The notes beneath the pieces are model-generated. The model was not told where the DNA came from. It saw nothing but the letters and a program-made list of their open reading frames with translations, and searched no databases. Shown in pieces: positions 46,535 to 54,985 of a stretch of DNA of 54,985 nucleotides. Each line of letters opens with the position of its first letter. Position 1 is the first letter of the stretch. Position numbers and translations under genes: made by a program. The stretch lies in NCBI GenBank assembly GCA_019636835.1, contig JAHBWU010000017.1, positions 1 to 54,985 of the forward strand. The letters run 5' to 3'. The stretch comes from Nitrospira sp. Lineage in GTDB: Bacteria; Nitrospirota; Nitrospiria; Nitrospirales; Nitrospiraceae.

Positions 46535-46688
46535 AAAGACTCTCTCGTACCAACGTGAGCGAATCAGTCGGACCTACACACCATAACGGAGCGATTTTTC
46601 GACGCAAGGCAGAATACCATCTGCCTTCCAGGACTGTTCAGCAGAATCACGAAACATGCGGGAGAAGACTCACCGGCCGGCGCAGAAA

Positions 46689-47093
46689 CTAACAGGGCTG
46701 TCCGTTGAACACACAGGGCTTGTATCGCGAGATATCGAAGTCGGTATTTTCCTGGTAGACCCTTTCGTTGCCGTTGACCCCATCCTGCTCCGGATCGTTC
46801 CACATGATATGGTTCCACCAATAGAACAGCGGTTGGGCCTCGGTCTGGTAGATGGGATTACCATAGGTGCTGCGAGAATACTCCTGAACCAGCCGGGCCG
46901 TCACATAGTCGATTTTTCCATTTCCGCTGAGCGAATACAGCATGATAAAGAGACGAGCCTCATGGTCATATAGCTCATCGACGCGAGTATTGAGGTCGGG
47001 CTCTGTAGGAAGCGAATCCGTGCTCCATCCAGTCACAGGAAAGCTCCAGAGCAATCCTGTAAAAACAAAAAAGATGAGAACACGCGGATGCAT
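46689..47093 (-). CDS. Exported protein of unknown function
   Basis: 134 residues from the ATG at 47093; longer readings to 47222 lack a start context. A signal peptide MHPRVLIFFVFTGLLWSFPV with TGWSTDS cleavage region. The mature part is acidic and aromatic (DELYDHEARLFIMLYSLSGN, TYGNPIYQTEAQPLFYWWNH) with a Cys pair at the end (KPCVFNGQPC) that could form a disulphide. No family is recognised. It is divergent from mtaB. Confidence 0.7.
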   Translation of the reverse strand: MHPRVLIFFVFTGLLWSFPVTGWSTDSLPTEPDLNTRVDELYDHEARLFIMLYSLSGNGKIDYVTARLVQEYSRSTYGNPIYQTEAQPLFYWWNHIMWNDPEQDGVNGNERVYQENTDFDISRYKPCVFNGQPC

Positions 47094-47225
47094 GATCTTC
47101 ACACTCTCCCCGACAAATGTGATCTCATCGTAGTCTTTCCGGCAATGAGCAAACAAGCCGTGCGACATCGGTCGCAACAGGCCACCTTGCCCGAACGCGC
47201 ATGATCTTCCTATAATAGCCACCTA

Positions 47226-48563
47226 ATGGTAACGACCCGTGCATCTCTTCATACGCTCGGCTGCCGTCTGAATCAAGCCGAAACCTCGATCCTTGGGGAG
47301 GGGCTCAGACGAAGGGGGTTTGAGCTCGTCGAGTTCGGCCAACCGACAGATCTTCTGGTGCTCAATACCTGTGCGGTTACGGAAGATGCCGAACGGACAT
47401 CGCGATATCTGATTCGGAAGACACTGAAACACTCGCCCCATGCTTTTATCGCCGTGACGGGGTGCTATGCCCAAACGGGAATGGACCGCCTCAGACAGCA
47501 AGCAGGGATCGATCTTATCGTGGGCCACCAATTCAAGCTCGATTTGCCGGCCTACCTTCCTCCCGCACACGAACTACGGAAGCGATCCGTCGCAGAAATT
47601 CGTCATACCAAGACGATTGCGCGCGGAGACTTCAATCTGCCGCACTTCGCAGAATCGGACTCCACCCGCGCCCTGCTCAAGATACAGGACGGCTGCAGCG
47701 CGATGTGCAGTTTCTGCATTATTCCGTTTGCACGGGGTCATGAGCGAAGCAGAACCCTTGAGGACATCCAGCGTGAAGTTGAAGTCTTAGCCGCTCGAGG
47801 ATATCGGGAAATCGTGCTGACCGGAGTGAACATCGGCCAGTATGCGCACCAAGGCCGCGACTTTTGCTCATTGCTTCGTTGGCTCAACCAAGCGACCGAC
47901 TTCGAACGCATCCGCATCTCTTCAATTGAACCCACAACAGTCGGCGAGGAATTGCTTGATCTCCTCGCCTCATCGAAGAAACTCTGTCCCTATCTCCACA
48001 TCCCGTTGCAAAGCGGGGACGATCAGATTTTGCAGGCCATGAATCGACGCCATACGATCAAAAGCTACATCAAACTGATCGAAAAGGCGCACGTAACCAT
48101 TCCCAACCTCGGTCTTGGAACCGATCTCCTGATAGGATTCCCCGGGGAGACTGAGACCGCTTTCCAGAATACGTTGGCCGTCGCGACTGATCTTCCATTT
48201 TCCTATCTCCACGTATTTCCGTACTCCCCTCGCCCGGGAACGGCCGCAATGCGACTGAAACAGCGGATCCCGTCGGCATCGGTGAAGAAACGCACCGATC
48301 TTCTGCTGGGCCTCGACCGAGCCAAACGACTCGCCTTTCACAACAAACAAATCGGTAAGACGGTCTCGGTCCTTTTTGAAGCTGGGACGCGGGATTCCTA
48401 TCGCTTCGGTACAACCCCGAACTTCACAAGAGTGGGGGTCACGGACTCCGGAGGTTTACAGAATCGGATCCTGCCGGTCACGATCACGGCCGCAACTGAC
48501 CGCTGTGCTTTTGGCCATGTCACCTCGGCTCAACCCATGCCTTCTGCAATGGCGGTGATATGA
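47226..48563 (+). CDS. mtaB: tRNA t6A37 methylthiotransferase MtaB
   Basis: 445 residues. A radical-SAM enzyme that converts t6A37 to ms2t6A37 in ANN-decoding tRNAs. The N-terminal MTTase domain has three Cys for one Fe-S cluster (HTLGCRLNQAE, LNTCAVTEDAE, VTGCYAQ). The radical-SAM triad is DGCSAMCSFCIIPFARGHER. The C-terminal TRAM-like part is short (KTVSVLFEAG). The N-terminal TLGCRLNQAE (not FGCQMN) separates MtaB from MiaB. It overlaps miaB by ATGA. Confidence 0.93.
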   Translation: MVTTRASLHTLGCRLNQAETSILGEGLRRRGFELVEFGQPTDLLVLNTCAVTEDAERTSRYLIRKTLKHSPHAFIAVTGCYAQTGMDRLRQQAGIDLIVGHQFKLDLPAYLPPAHELRKRSVAEIRHTKTIARGDFNLPHFAESDSTRALLKIQDGCSAMCSFCIIPFARGHERSRTLEDIQREVEVLAARGYREIVLTGVNIGQYAHQGRDFCSLLRWLNQATDFERIRISSIEPTTVGEELLDLLASSKKLCPYLHIPLQSGDDQILQAMNRRHTIKSYIKLIEKAHVTIPNLGLGTDLLIGFPGETETAFQNTLAVATDLPFSYLHVFPYSPRPGTAAMRLKQRIPSASVKKRTDLLLGLDRAKRLAFHNKQIGKTVSVLFEAGTRDSYRFGTTPNFTRVGVTDSGGLQNRILPVTITAATDRCAFGHVTSAQPMPSAMAVI

Positions 48564-49891
48564 GGGTGAAACCCTTTCCTCAAGTTCATATTGAGACCTT
48601 CGGCTGCCAGATGAACGAGTCCGATAGCGAACTCGTTCGCTCGATGCTGAAGCAAGAAGGGTTTGTTTTTACGGAAGACCGTGAACGGGCCGACGTCGTA
48701 TTGGTCAACACCTGCGCCATCAGAGAAAATGCGCACAATAAAATCTACGCCCATCTTTCTGAATTGAAAACACTGAAAAAACAGCGACCACTCGTCGTCG
48801 GCATCCTCGGGTGTATGGCCCAGAATCTGAAAAGCGCCCTGACGGAAAAGGAACCACTCATCGATGTCTTAGCCGGCCCAGATGCGTACCGTCAACTTCC
48901 TTCGCTGCTGACGACCGCACTCGAAACCCAGGAACAGGGACTCTCCCAGAAAGGGTTTGCCCTCGATCTGTCTGAGTATGAAACCTATGAAGGGATCATG
49001 CCGGACCGCAACGGCGGGGTGAACGCCTGGATCACCGTGATGCGAGGCTGCGATAACTTCTGCTCCTTCTGTGTCGTCCCCTATACCAGGGGACGTGAAC
49101 GGTCGCGTGATCCGGAGTCCATTCTGCGTGAAGCTCATGACGCTTCCGCCCGAGGGTTCAGGCAAATCACGCTGCTCGGCCAGAACGTCAATTCCTACCG
49201 CCATGAAGAATGGGACTTCGCCAGACTGATCACCGCCGTGGCGGATATACCAGGTATCGATCGAGTACGGTTTACCTCTCCGCACCCTAAAGACTTTCCC
49301 CCCGCGCTGATCGAAGCCATTGCCACGCATCCAAAAATCTGTAAGCACATTCATCTCCCCCTGCAGGCCGGGAGCGATCGGATTCTCGAACTGATGGGAC
49401 GAACCTATACAGGATCCGAATATCTTACGTTGGTCGATCGTATTCGGAGCACCATCCCCGATGTCGTCCTGACGACCGATATCATCTGCGGCTTCTGTTC
49501 CGAATCGGATGAGGACTTTCGTGCCACCGCTCGGCTGATAGAACTGGCACAGCTCGACTCAGCCTATATCTTCAAATACTCGGAGCGGAAGAATACGATC
49601 GCAGCAAGAAAGTATGCCGACGATATTCCTGATCAAGTTAAAGGCATGCGCGTCGCTCAACTCGTAGAGACTCAACGCCGCATCACTTTGGAGCGCAATC
49701 GCAGATACATCGGTAAAGACATGGACATTTTGGTCGAAGGAGATGCGACTCGCTCATCAACCCAGGCAATGGGGAAAACCGATGGAAATATCACCGTCGT
49801 ATGGGATAAGAGCACCGGTGATATTAGGCCAGGCACTCTGACTACGAAACATATCTTTGATGCCTCGGCTGCGACCCTCTATGGGAAATGA
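48560..49891 (+). CDS. miaB: tRNA i6A37 methylthiotransferase MiaB
   Basis: 443 residues, starting on the mtaB stop codon (ATGA). It thiomethylates i6A37 in tRNAs reading UNN codons. Cluster Cys are in ETFGCQMNESDSE, VNTCAIRENAHNK and LGCMAQN; the radical-SAM motif is RGCDNFCSFCVVPYTRGRER; a TRAM domain closes the protein (KDMDILVEGDATRS to RPGTLTTKHIFDASA). Having mtaB and miaB coupled puts both A37 thiolation enzymes in one transcript. Confidence 0.95.
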   Translation: MRVKPFPQVHIETFGCQMNESDSELVRSMLKQEGFVFTEDRERADVVLVNTCAIRENAHNKIYAHLSELKTLKKQRPLVVGILGCMAQNLKSALTEKEPLIDVLAGPDAYRQLPSLLTTALETQEQGLSQKGFALDLSEYETYEGIMPDRNGGVNAWITVMRGCDNFCSFCVVPYTRGRERSRDPESILREAHDASARGFRQITLLGQNVNSYRHEEWDFARLITAVADIPGIDRVRFTSPHPKDFPPALIEAIATHPKICKHIHLPLQAGSDRILELMGRTYTGSEYLTLVDRIRSTIPDVVLTTDIICGFCSESDEDFRATARLIELAQLDSAYIFKYSERKNTIAARKYADDIPDQVKGMRVAQLVETQRRITLERNRRYIGKDMDILVEGDATRSSTQAMGKTDGNITVVWDKSTGDIRPGTLTTKHIFDASAATLYGK

Positions 49892-50258
49892 GATCACCTG
49901 TATCTATTGTGGCTTCGTGTTTAAGACATCAATCCCCGCTTAGAACAATTCTGCACGCCCAACAATCGAAATGAACATTTTCTGACCGGCTCTCTTGGCT
50001 ATCTTCGCAGACGGTTCTTCTACTGTACTCGTTCCCATTGTGCCTCTTCATGACCAGACCGGCTGACAATTGCCCGAGTCTCTCACGTCTATTTGGGTCA
50101 ACCTTTTGACGTTAACCCCTTAATTATCAAGGTCTCCCAAGGTTTACTTGCTGGAGTTTGGCTTGCCAGTCCTGACCTTCTGACACTGAGCTAAGCATTA
50201 AGGCCTTCACCTCGCCTTGAACGACAATACAACCCGTTACCTCGAAAAATGCGAAGGC
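49892..50258. other. Intergenic stretch after miaB
   Basis: No gene or RNA is recognised. TTGACG near 50107 could be a -35 box, but no matching -10 is at the right spacing. A terminator for miaB is not evident. Confidence 0.4.
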
Positions 50259-50456
50259 ATGAACTTTGCTCAATTTTCGGCGTCCATCGGCTCGGTAATC
50301 ACGGATTTGTTTCTCGTTATGAAGTCCGCCGACTCCGATTCAAAGCCCAATCCAAACCCGTCCGACTCCGGTATCACACTCGAAACCATCATTACAGTCG
50401 GGGTAGTCGGATGGTTGGCGATAGGCATGGTACTCATGGGTCTAGGCATCTGGTAG
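50259..50456 (+). CDS. Small membrane protein
   Basis: 65 residues if begun at the ATG at 50259; a TTG at 50217 would give 79. It has a C-terminal helix (ETIITVGVVGWLAIGMVLMG) ending GLGIW and a polar N-terminal half with SKPNPNPSDSG. It stops 35 bases before the lipoprotein gene and runs the same way, so it may share its transcript. No family is recognised. Confidence 0.45.
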   Translation: MNFAQFSASIGSVITDLFLVMKSADSDSKPNPNPSDSGITLETIITVGVVGWLAIGMVLMGLGIW

Positions 50457-50491
50457 TTCTCGGTCACGAGACCATATGTGAGGAGATCTAT

Positions 50492-51505
50492 ATGCATACA
50501 TATTCCACAATCCGCAGTTCCCAATATGTCGGTGCATTGTTATCTTTCAGCCTGGTAGTGGCCGGATGCTCGATGCTTTCCGGGGAGGCAAAGCTTCAGA
50601 AGAATGCCAAAGGCTCCGTCTATCTCAAGGAAATCGCCGATTGGTCATTTGAAGCCAGCCATCCGGCCACCATCGACCAGATGACGATGCTGAAAATAGT
50701 CAAAGGCGTTGTAACCGACGACGTTCAGAAAATGTCAGGCAACATGCCCGCCAGTGGCAGCAAGCCGATGAGAGTATTCAGCGATGAAGACGCCGAGTTT
50801 CTTGCTCCCCTGCTAGCCCAAGGCTTATCGCAAGCGAAACCGGAGCAGATTGTCGGTTTCAAGGTGTCTCCATCGGCAGGGTCAGGCACTGAACCCACAG
50901 CGGGCACCCTCTACATGCATAAAGGATCGATCTATTTGACAATCGCTCCTTCTCAAAACAGGAAGGCCTCAGGATTCACTCCTAGTGCTGCCGTTCGTCT
51001 TGAAAAGGCTCCTTCTTTTGTCGCTCTAGGAAATGGAGCCATGACAATGGTGATCGATTACCAAGCCTTTGCCAAGGGGCCTATGCCGGGTTCACTTTCC
51101 GTAGCAGGGACGCCGAAACTTATTCCTGCTTCTGCGTCACAGGCTGCTCCGATGGCACCAGCCACTGCGCAGGCGCAAAGTACATCGACCACGGAAACAA
51201 CTTCGCCGCAGGAAGCTTCCGCCTTACTGGCACCTCAAGAGTTTCCAGCCTATAACCGAACGCATGCAGAAATTCCTCAATTGAGCACCGATGAACTGCT
51301 CAACAGGAAGCTGGATGAGCTTCGACAAGCACGTGAGGCCAACAAGCTCAAAGACTCCGAGATCGCGATGCTGAAGAAGGAAGCAGCGTGGATGAAACAA
51401 GCGCTCCGTCAACGGACGGAAGAAGTGAAAGCGATGAAGGCCAGCAAGACAGCCACACGCCCAGTCCCGAAAAAGAAATCGGCGGAAGCGTATCCAACTC
51501 GTTGA
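50492..51505 (+). CDS. Lipoprotein with C-terminal coiled coil
   Basis: 337 residues from the ATG at 50492, which has AGGAG upstream; reading from 50249 would swallow the small gene before it. The lipobox is SLVVAGC. Residues 25-200 form a mixed domain (VYLKEIADWSFEASHPATID, FLAPLLAQGLSQAKPEQIVG, AGTLYMHKGSIYLTIAPS) that I cannot name. A Pro/Ala/Thr linker is followed by a coiled coil (LDELRQAREANKLKDSEIAM, LRQRTEEVKAMKAS) and a basic end. Probably an envelope scaffold or secretion-related protein. Confidence 0.72.
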   Translation: MHTYSTIRSSQYVGALLSFSLVVAGCSMLSGEAKLQKNAKGSVYLKEIADWSFEASHPATIDQMTMLKIVKGVVTDDVQKMSGNMPASGSKPMRVFSDEDAEFLAPLLAQGLSQAKPEQIVGFKVSPSAGSGTEPTAGTLYMHKGSIYLTIAPSQNRKASGFTPSAAVRLEKAPSFVALGNGAMTMVIDYQAFAKGPMPGSLSVAGTPKLIPASASQAAPMAPATAQAQSTSTTETTSPQEASALLAPQEFPAYNRTHAEIPQLSTDELLNRKLDELRQAREANKLKDSEIAMLKKEAAWMKQALRQRTEEVKAMKASKTATRPVPKKKSAEAYPTR

Positions 51506-51517
51506 TCGACCGCTCGA

Positions 51518-52234
51518 TCAACCGACATCGAAAAGCTCAGGTTGCAACAGGACGATCTCCTTGGACAGAGGCTGACGAAAGTTCATCCGGCAGTAGCAAG
51601 CATAGGTCACATAGGTATCTTGCAGACAGTACTGTGCAAGCTCGCGACCCTGCCTCCTCTCCCACATTTCGGCGACTTGCTCCCCGCTGCCCGACTTGGT
51701 GTCGACCTGTAGTGCGCGGGCCAATACATCGAGCTTGACCCAACCCCTCGTATCCCAATTACTCCAGATGGCCATCGTGTCATAGACGGGTTCGGTACGA
51801 AATTTTGTGAGATTGATATCGAGGCTGGGTTTCACTTGATTGATGATCGACCGCTTCTTGATGAAGGGAAGATCGAAACCAAGCCCATTATGCGTAATGA
51901 ACAAGATAGGCCGGTCCTGGGCCAGTCTCGCCCAAAATTGGCGGAGCAGCTCACGTTCGTTCGTTCCGAACCAGGCAACCGCGCTGCGTGCTTCCATCTG
52001 ATCTGAAAATTCCAGCAGGCCGATGCAGACGATGCGACTGAATGTTCCATCGAACGCTGACTTGGCGTACGACTCATCCTCCGCACGGCGCTGTTCTTCA
52101 GCGGCTCCGGCCGCAAAGAGATCAAACCCTCCTTCTGCGGGATACGACTCTTCGCTTGCCGGCGGCTTCCCCGATAGACGGGCCCATTCATCACGTGTGG
52201 CCTGTACGGTTTCAATGTCGAGCACCACCTTCAT
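51518..52234 (-). CDS. DEDD-family 3'-5' exonuclease (PolB-exonuclease-like)
   Basis: 238 residues. Exo motifs of the RNase H-like DEDD group: KVVLDIETVQ (Exo I, D and E), HNGLGFDLPFIKKRSI (Exo II, D) and LAQYCLQDTYVTYACYC (Exo III, Y and D, so DEDDy). This is the domain of predicted PolB-like 3'-5' exonucleases found without a polymerase. The ATG overlaps the mutT stop (ATGA), giving a three-gene repair unit mutY-mutT-exonuclease. It could proofread or trim; the substrate is not known. Confidence 0.87.
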   Translation of the reverse strand: MKVVLDIETVQATRDEWARLSGKPPASEESYPAEGGFDLFAAGAAEEQRRAEDESYAKSAFDGTFSRIVCIGLLEFSDQMEARSAVAWFGTNERELLRQFWARLAQDRPILFITHNGLGFDLPFIKKRSIINQVKPSLDINLTKFRTEPVYDTMAIWSNWDTRGWVKLDVLARALQVDTKSGSGEQVAEMWERRQGRELAQYCLQDTYVTYACYCRMNFRQPLSKEIVLLQPELFDVG

Positions 52235-52635
52235 CGTGAAACTCCAAACGCATCTCGCCGCAAGGCTTCGATAACTGTGTAGTCTGCTGGCGGAAACTTA
52301 AACTGCGCGAGATCTTCGGGATATACCCATCGGATTTCCTCACAACCGATAGGCATCGGTTCCCCTTGTTCAATGGCACATCGAAAAAAATGCAACTCTA
52401 TAACTCTATCCGGATACTCGTGCCGAATGATTCGATACGGAATAGGGAGGTCAACGCGAATGCTCAGCTCTTCGAACAACTCCCGTTGCAAACACTCCGT
52501 TAACGATTCGCCCTTTTCCCGTTTCCCGCCTGGGAACTCCCAGAAACCGGCCAAGTGGGCACCGGACTTCCGACGGGCGATCAAATAGCGACCGTCACAG
52601 TGGATGAGGCCCGCTGCCACTTCGATGACTTGCAT
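52231..52635 (-). CDS. mutT: NUDIX hydrolase, MutT-like
   Basis: About 134 residues from the ATG at 52635 (MQVIEVAAGLIHCDGRYLIA); a GTG at 52656 would overlap mutY. The Nudix box is GGKREKGESLTECLQRELFE plus ELSI (GX5EX7REUXEEXGU). WEFPGGK and the C-terminal region EIRWVYPEDLAQFKFPPADY resemble both MutT and the C-terminal domain of MutY. It should hydrolyse 8-oxo-dGTP or could assist the short MutY encoded just upstream. Confidence 0.9.
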   Translation of the reverse strand: MQVIEVAAGLIHCDGRYLIARRKSGAHLAGFWEFPGGKREKGESLTECLQRELFEELSIRVDLPIPYRIIRHEYPDRVIELHFFRCAIEQGEPMPIGCEEIRWVYPEDLAQFKFPPADYTVIEALRRDAFGVSR

Positions 52636-52645
52636 GATCAGCCTA

Positions 52646-53359
52646 CTACCGTTCACGAGTCGCCGGACTGAACGGATATGTCTTGCAGAACGACTTCATC
52701 GGACAGAGGAGACAATAGGGGTCACGAGCTGTGCATACCATCGCTCCAAAGTCCATAATAGCCTGATTAAAGTCATACCCTTTCCCCGGCGGGATCAAAG
52801 ACCCCGATAATTCCCATAGCATCGTCTTCTGTGCCTTGGGATCACCCTCAGCGACAAACACCCGGTATAAGACACGGATCACATTGGTGTCCAGAATGGG
52901 TGCATCTTCATTGAACGCAAAGGAACGAATAGCTCCTGCCGTATACCGCCCGATCCCTTTGAATGAGAGTAACTCGTCAGCGTCATTGGGTAATTTCCCT
53001 CCATACCGTTCCACCGTTTCGCAAGCGATCCCATGCAGTCGTTCCGGACGAATGTTATAGCCAAGAGGATACCAAGTCTTCTTGACGTCGGTGACCGGAG
53101 CTTCTGCCAAGTCTTCGAAACTTGGATAACGTTCCAAAAACTCATGGTACTTGGGGATCACCCGATCAACCTGAGTTTGCTGAAGCATCACCTCTGAGAC
53201 GAGGATATGATAGGGATCGGAGGTTTTCCGCCAGGGTAAATCCCGACCATGTTCCCCATACCACTTCAGGAGCCTCAGTTGGAACCGGCGCTTCGCAGAA
53301 AGATCGGGTAGAAGGGACTTGCCGGGTTTTTTCTTGTTGGAGGGACGACGCATAGGCAT
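52646..53359 (-). CDS. mutY: Adenine DNA glycosylase MutY, catalytic core only
   Basis: About 237 residues from 53359 (258 from an ATG at 53422); the exact start is unsure. It removes A mispaired with 8-oxoG. DLPWRKTSDPYHILVSEVML and QQTQVDRV are the N-terminal signature, the HhH is LLSFKGIGRYTAGAIRSFAF, and the catalytic Asp is in APILDTNVIRVLYR. The iron-sulphur ligands are CTARDPYCLLCPMKSFC (C-x6-C-x2-C-x5-C). The usual C-terminal 8-oxoG-recognition domain, of MutT fold, is missing, and a free MutT gene follows immediately. Confidence 0.9.
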   Translation of the reverse strand: MPMRRPSNKKKPGKSLLPDLSAKRRFQLRLLKWYGEHGRDLPWRKTSDPYHILVSEVMLQQTQVDRVIPKYHEFLERYPSFEDLAEAPVTDVKKTWYPLGYNIRPERLHGIACETVERYGGKLPNDADELLSFKGIGRYTAGAIRSFAFNEDAPILDTNVIRVLYRVFVAEGDPKAQKTMLWELSGSLIPPGKGYDFNQAIMDFGAMVCTARDPYCLLCPMKSFCKTYPFSPATRER

Positions 53360-53524
53360 ATACCAAGCCAATCTTTCGACCGCGACATTGTAGGAGTCTC
53401 CTTCCTTCAAAATCAAATGCACCCATCGCCTTCATGTGTGAAGGAACGTATGCTCACATGTCCTCGGACGATCTGGCCAAGGAGCAATTCTCGTGATAGT
53501 CTCTAGGCAAGTCAAAGGGGAGCC

Positions 53525-54001
53525 ATGAAGGCGGAGACCTTCCGAGATCGGTTGTTCCAAGTATCAGTTTTGGCTGGAAGTTTAGCCTGCGTATTCTTCC
53601 CCTTGCCATCCATAGCGGAAACCCTCCAAGTGCCATGGGAATGTTCGAATTACACAGGCGACGCACAAACCCGCTGCGTGAACGCTTTCATAGAAGCGCA
53701 ACAGAAGAAGATTGCGGAGCTCGAAGGAAAGCTCCAGGCTCAAGAGGGGACCGTCGGCCAACTCAAAAGCCAGCTCGATCGGCAAGCGACCACGACTGCC
53801 GATCTGCAACGCCAACTTGCAGAGCGGCCCTCCACGAGCATTGTCCCAATCCCATATTCTTATCCTTACTCCTATGGCTATCCTCTCGGCCTCGGGCTTG
53901 GGTTCGGACTCCAATTTGGCAGCGCTGGAATTTATACCTCGCCCTTTTACCGTCCCCATTGGGGCCACCGACATTATGGGTATTGGGGCTATCCTTGGTG
54001 A
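53525..54001 (+). CDS. Exported coiled-coil protein with Gly/Tyr-rich tail
   Basis: 158 residues, with AAAGGGGAG before the ATG. The signal peptide ends PLPSIAET. A short Cys pair (ECSNYTGDAQTRC), a coiled coil (QQKKIAELEGKLQAQEGTVG, LKSQLDRQATTTADLQRQL), and a low-complexity end (SYPYSYGYPLGLGLGFGLQF, HWGHRHYGYWGYPW) that looks like a surface or aggregation-prone segment. Not a known family. PilZ gene follows after 215 bases. Confidence 0.75.
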   Translation: MKAETFRDRLFQVSVLAGSLACVFFPLPSIAETLQVPWECSNYTGDAQTRCVNAFIEAQQKKIAELEGKLQAQEGTVGQLKSQLDRQATTTADLQRQLAERPSTSIVPIPYSYPYSYGYPLGLGLGFGLQFGSAGIYTSPFYRPHWGHRHYGYWGYPW

Positions 54002-54216
54002 CGCCGTGGATGGCTGACAGCAGGTCCACAGTTCGTTCTTTATCCCCATCGACGACTTGTTCAGATCGGTCTTTTCGTTGACAAGTTGCCTGCGGCCACA
54101 TAGCCTTCTACCTGATACCCCATAAGCTACAACGCGGATCGGCTCCACAGGCAAAGAGTCAAAGTTCCACGTTTTATAGACAGGCAAGGGATCTGCCAAG
54201 GACACGAGGATACACG

Positions 54217-54576
54217 ATGGTTGTTCGGAAATTCCCCCGGTTTCCGGTTGCAATACCGAGCACGTTGGTTCAGAGAGACAAACTTCGATACAACGCTTCC
54301 GTGAAGGATCTCTCACTGAAAGGTTGTCGGTTAGAAAGCGTCGTCCGGCCCTTTACCGGCATGCAAGTGGAATTATTCATTGAACTACCCGGAGAACCTA
54401 CACCAATCCACATCGGCAGAGGGGCCGTCCGCTGGTCCGGATCACTCGGCATCGGTGTCGAATTCTTAACCGTGGCACCTGCTGAACAAGAACGACTCAA
54501 GCGGGTGGTCGAACAACTTTCCGTGACGACAGGGCAGGCCCTCATCGTTCCAAAAGACGAGTTACCGAAGACGTGA
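54217..54576 (+). CDS. PilZ-domain protein
   Basis: 119 residues. The N-terminal half-motif is RKFPRFPVAIPSTLVQRDKL (a weak RxxxR, with fewer Arg than usual) and the second is VKDLSLKGCRLESV (DxSxxG). The last strand is VRWSGSLGIGVEFLTVAPAE. It resembles the first PilZ protein at 15305 but lacks the RRRHRR cluster, so c-di-GMP affinity may be lower. It is monocistronic. Confidence 0.82.
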   Translation: MVVRKFPRFPVAIPSTLVQRDKLRYNASVKDLSLKGCRLESVVRPFTGMQVELFIELPGEPTPIHIGRGAVRWSGSLGIGVEFLTVAPAEQERLKRVVEQLSVTTGQALIVPKDELPKT

Positions 54577-54640
54577 ATCAAGCTCAACGTTGAACCTCTC
54601 ACCATCGCTTCAATCGTTCAGTAAAAACAAAAGGGGCTCA

Positions 54641-54985
54641 TCAGGCTTTCGTGTGGGTTGGATAGAGATCCAGTCCTCCACACTGGAAATAGATCGCGGT
54701 CTTGAAATGGTCGACGTTACGGAAGCCGCGAGCGGTTTTCTTGACCCACTGGATCGTTGCATTCACGGCCTCCACGCCCGCATTGGTGATCCCGTGACAG
54801 AGGTACGTCAGGATGTTGGGAAGGTGGCGCCGGATTCGCTTCGCCACCTCCGCCATCGGAGCCAATCGACTAGGAGTGGCCCGCCAGAACCAGCGAGCGA
54901 AGAACTTCTGGGCCGCGCCACAGTAGGTATAGTCCCAGAATTGGCGGAAGCGCTCTTTGAGCGTCCAGGCCCGCGCCACTTTGAA
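54641..54985 (-). mobile_element. ISL3-family transposase, C-terminal part (cut by window edge)
   Basis: At least 112 residues, open to the right edge. WTLKERFRQFWDYTYCGAAQ, ITNAGVEAVNATIQWVKKTA, RGFRNVDHFKTAIYFQCGGL and DLYPTHTKA are the typical C-terminus of ISL3 transposases, with the last catalytic Glu in NAGVEAVNATIQ. The stop codon lies in GGGGCTCATCAGGCTTTCG (about 54632-54650), which may be within the terminal inverted repeat of the element. Confidence 0.88.

Noticed and set aside
50249..50491. N-terminal extension of the lipoprotein at 50492
   Set aside because: It lies over another small gene, is His/Arg-rich and lacks a signal peptide at its start, whereas 50492 has a ribosome site and a lipobox signal.

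Overview
The window looks like a stretch of chromosome from a Gram-negative, mid-to-high-GC bacterium, most likely a Nitrospira or close Nitrospirota relative. This is inferred from gene content: outer-membrane lipoprotein machinery (lnt, lolC/E, lolD), a complete trpEGDCFBA operon, a B12-dependent class II ribonucleotide reductase, bacterial topoisomerase VI, and families of short palindromic intergenic repeats. No rRNA, tRNA or CRISPR array is visible.

Layout. 1-2.8 kb: a vapBC module sits between an SF2 helicase gene and a second copy of that helicase's 3' end. 3.0-6.2 kb: topoisomerase VI A and B subunits, in line with the helicase. 6.3-9.1 kb: a WD40 protein and a DUF4124 protein. 9.6-13.5 kb: a HugZ-like flavin protein, then a tight three-gene cassette of a free-standing subtilase prodomain, a subtilase with a Cys-containing C-terminal sorting tail, and a CPBP (CAAX-type) intramembrane protease. 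13.6-15.6 kb: Kelch protein, small membrane protein, PilZ protein. 15.7-22.1 kb: lnt, prfB (with the classic +1 programmed frameshift), lysS, lolC/E, lolD. 22.3-24.1 kb: an outer-membrane barrel and a lipoprotein. 24.3-26.0 kb: a lower-GC secreted HESGH protein inside a 20-bp inverted repeat. 26.1-33.7 kb: trpE-G-D-C-F-B-A led by a LysM lipoprotein, with a 124-bp MITE-like element between trpG and trpD. 33.8-42.3 kb: ligA, a CNNM/CorC transporter, rlpA, a tandem ACT protein and nrdJ. 43.0-46.5 kb: an accessory locus in which a convergent gene border has been duplicated, each copy holding a different immunity-like gene, with a DUF433/DUF5615 toxin-antitoxin pair at the junction. 47.2-49.9 kb: mtaB and miaB. 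50.3-54.6 kb: a lipoprotein, a repair cluster (DEDD exonuclease, MutT, short MutY), a coiled-coil secreted protein and PilZ. The right edge is a partial ISL3-family transposase.

The most interesting points are: (1) the duplicated border with swapped immunity-like cargo and a TA pair at 43-46.5 kb, echoed by the vapBC/helicase duplication at 0.3-1.3 kb; (2) topoisomerase VI with an SF2 helicase in a bacterium; (3) the self-contained protease cassette carrying its own prodomain and its likely C-terminal sorting protease; (4) the inverted-repeat-flanked HESGH gene.
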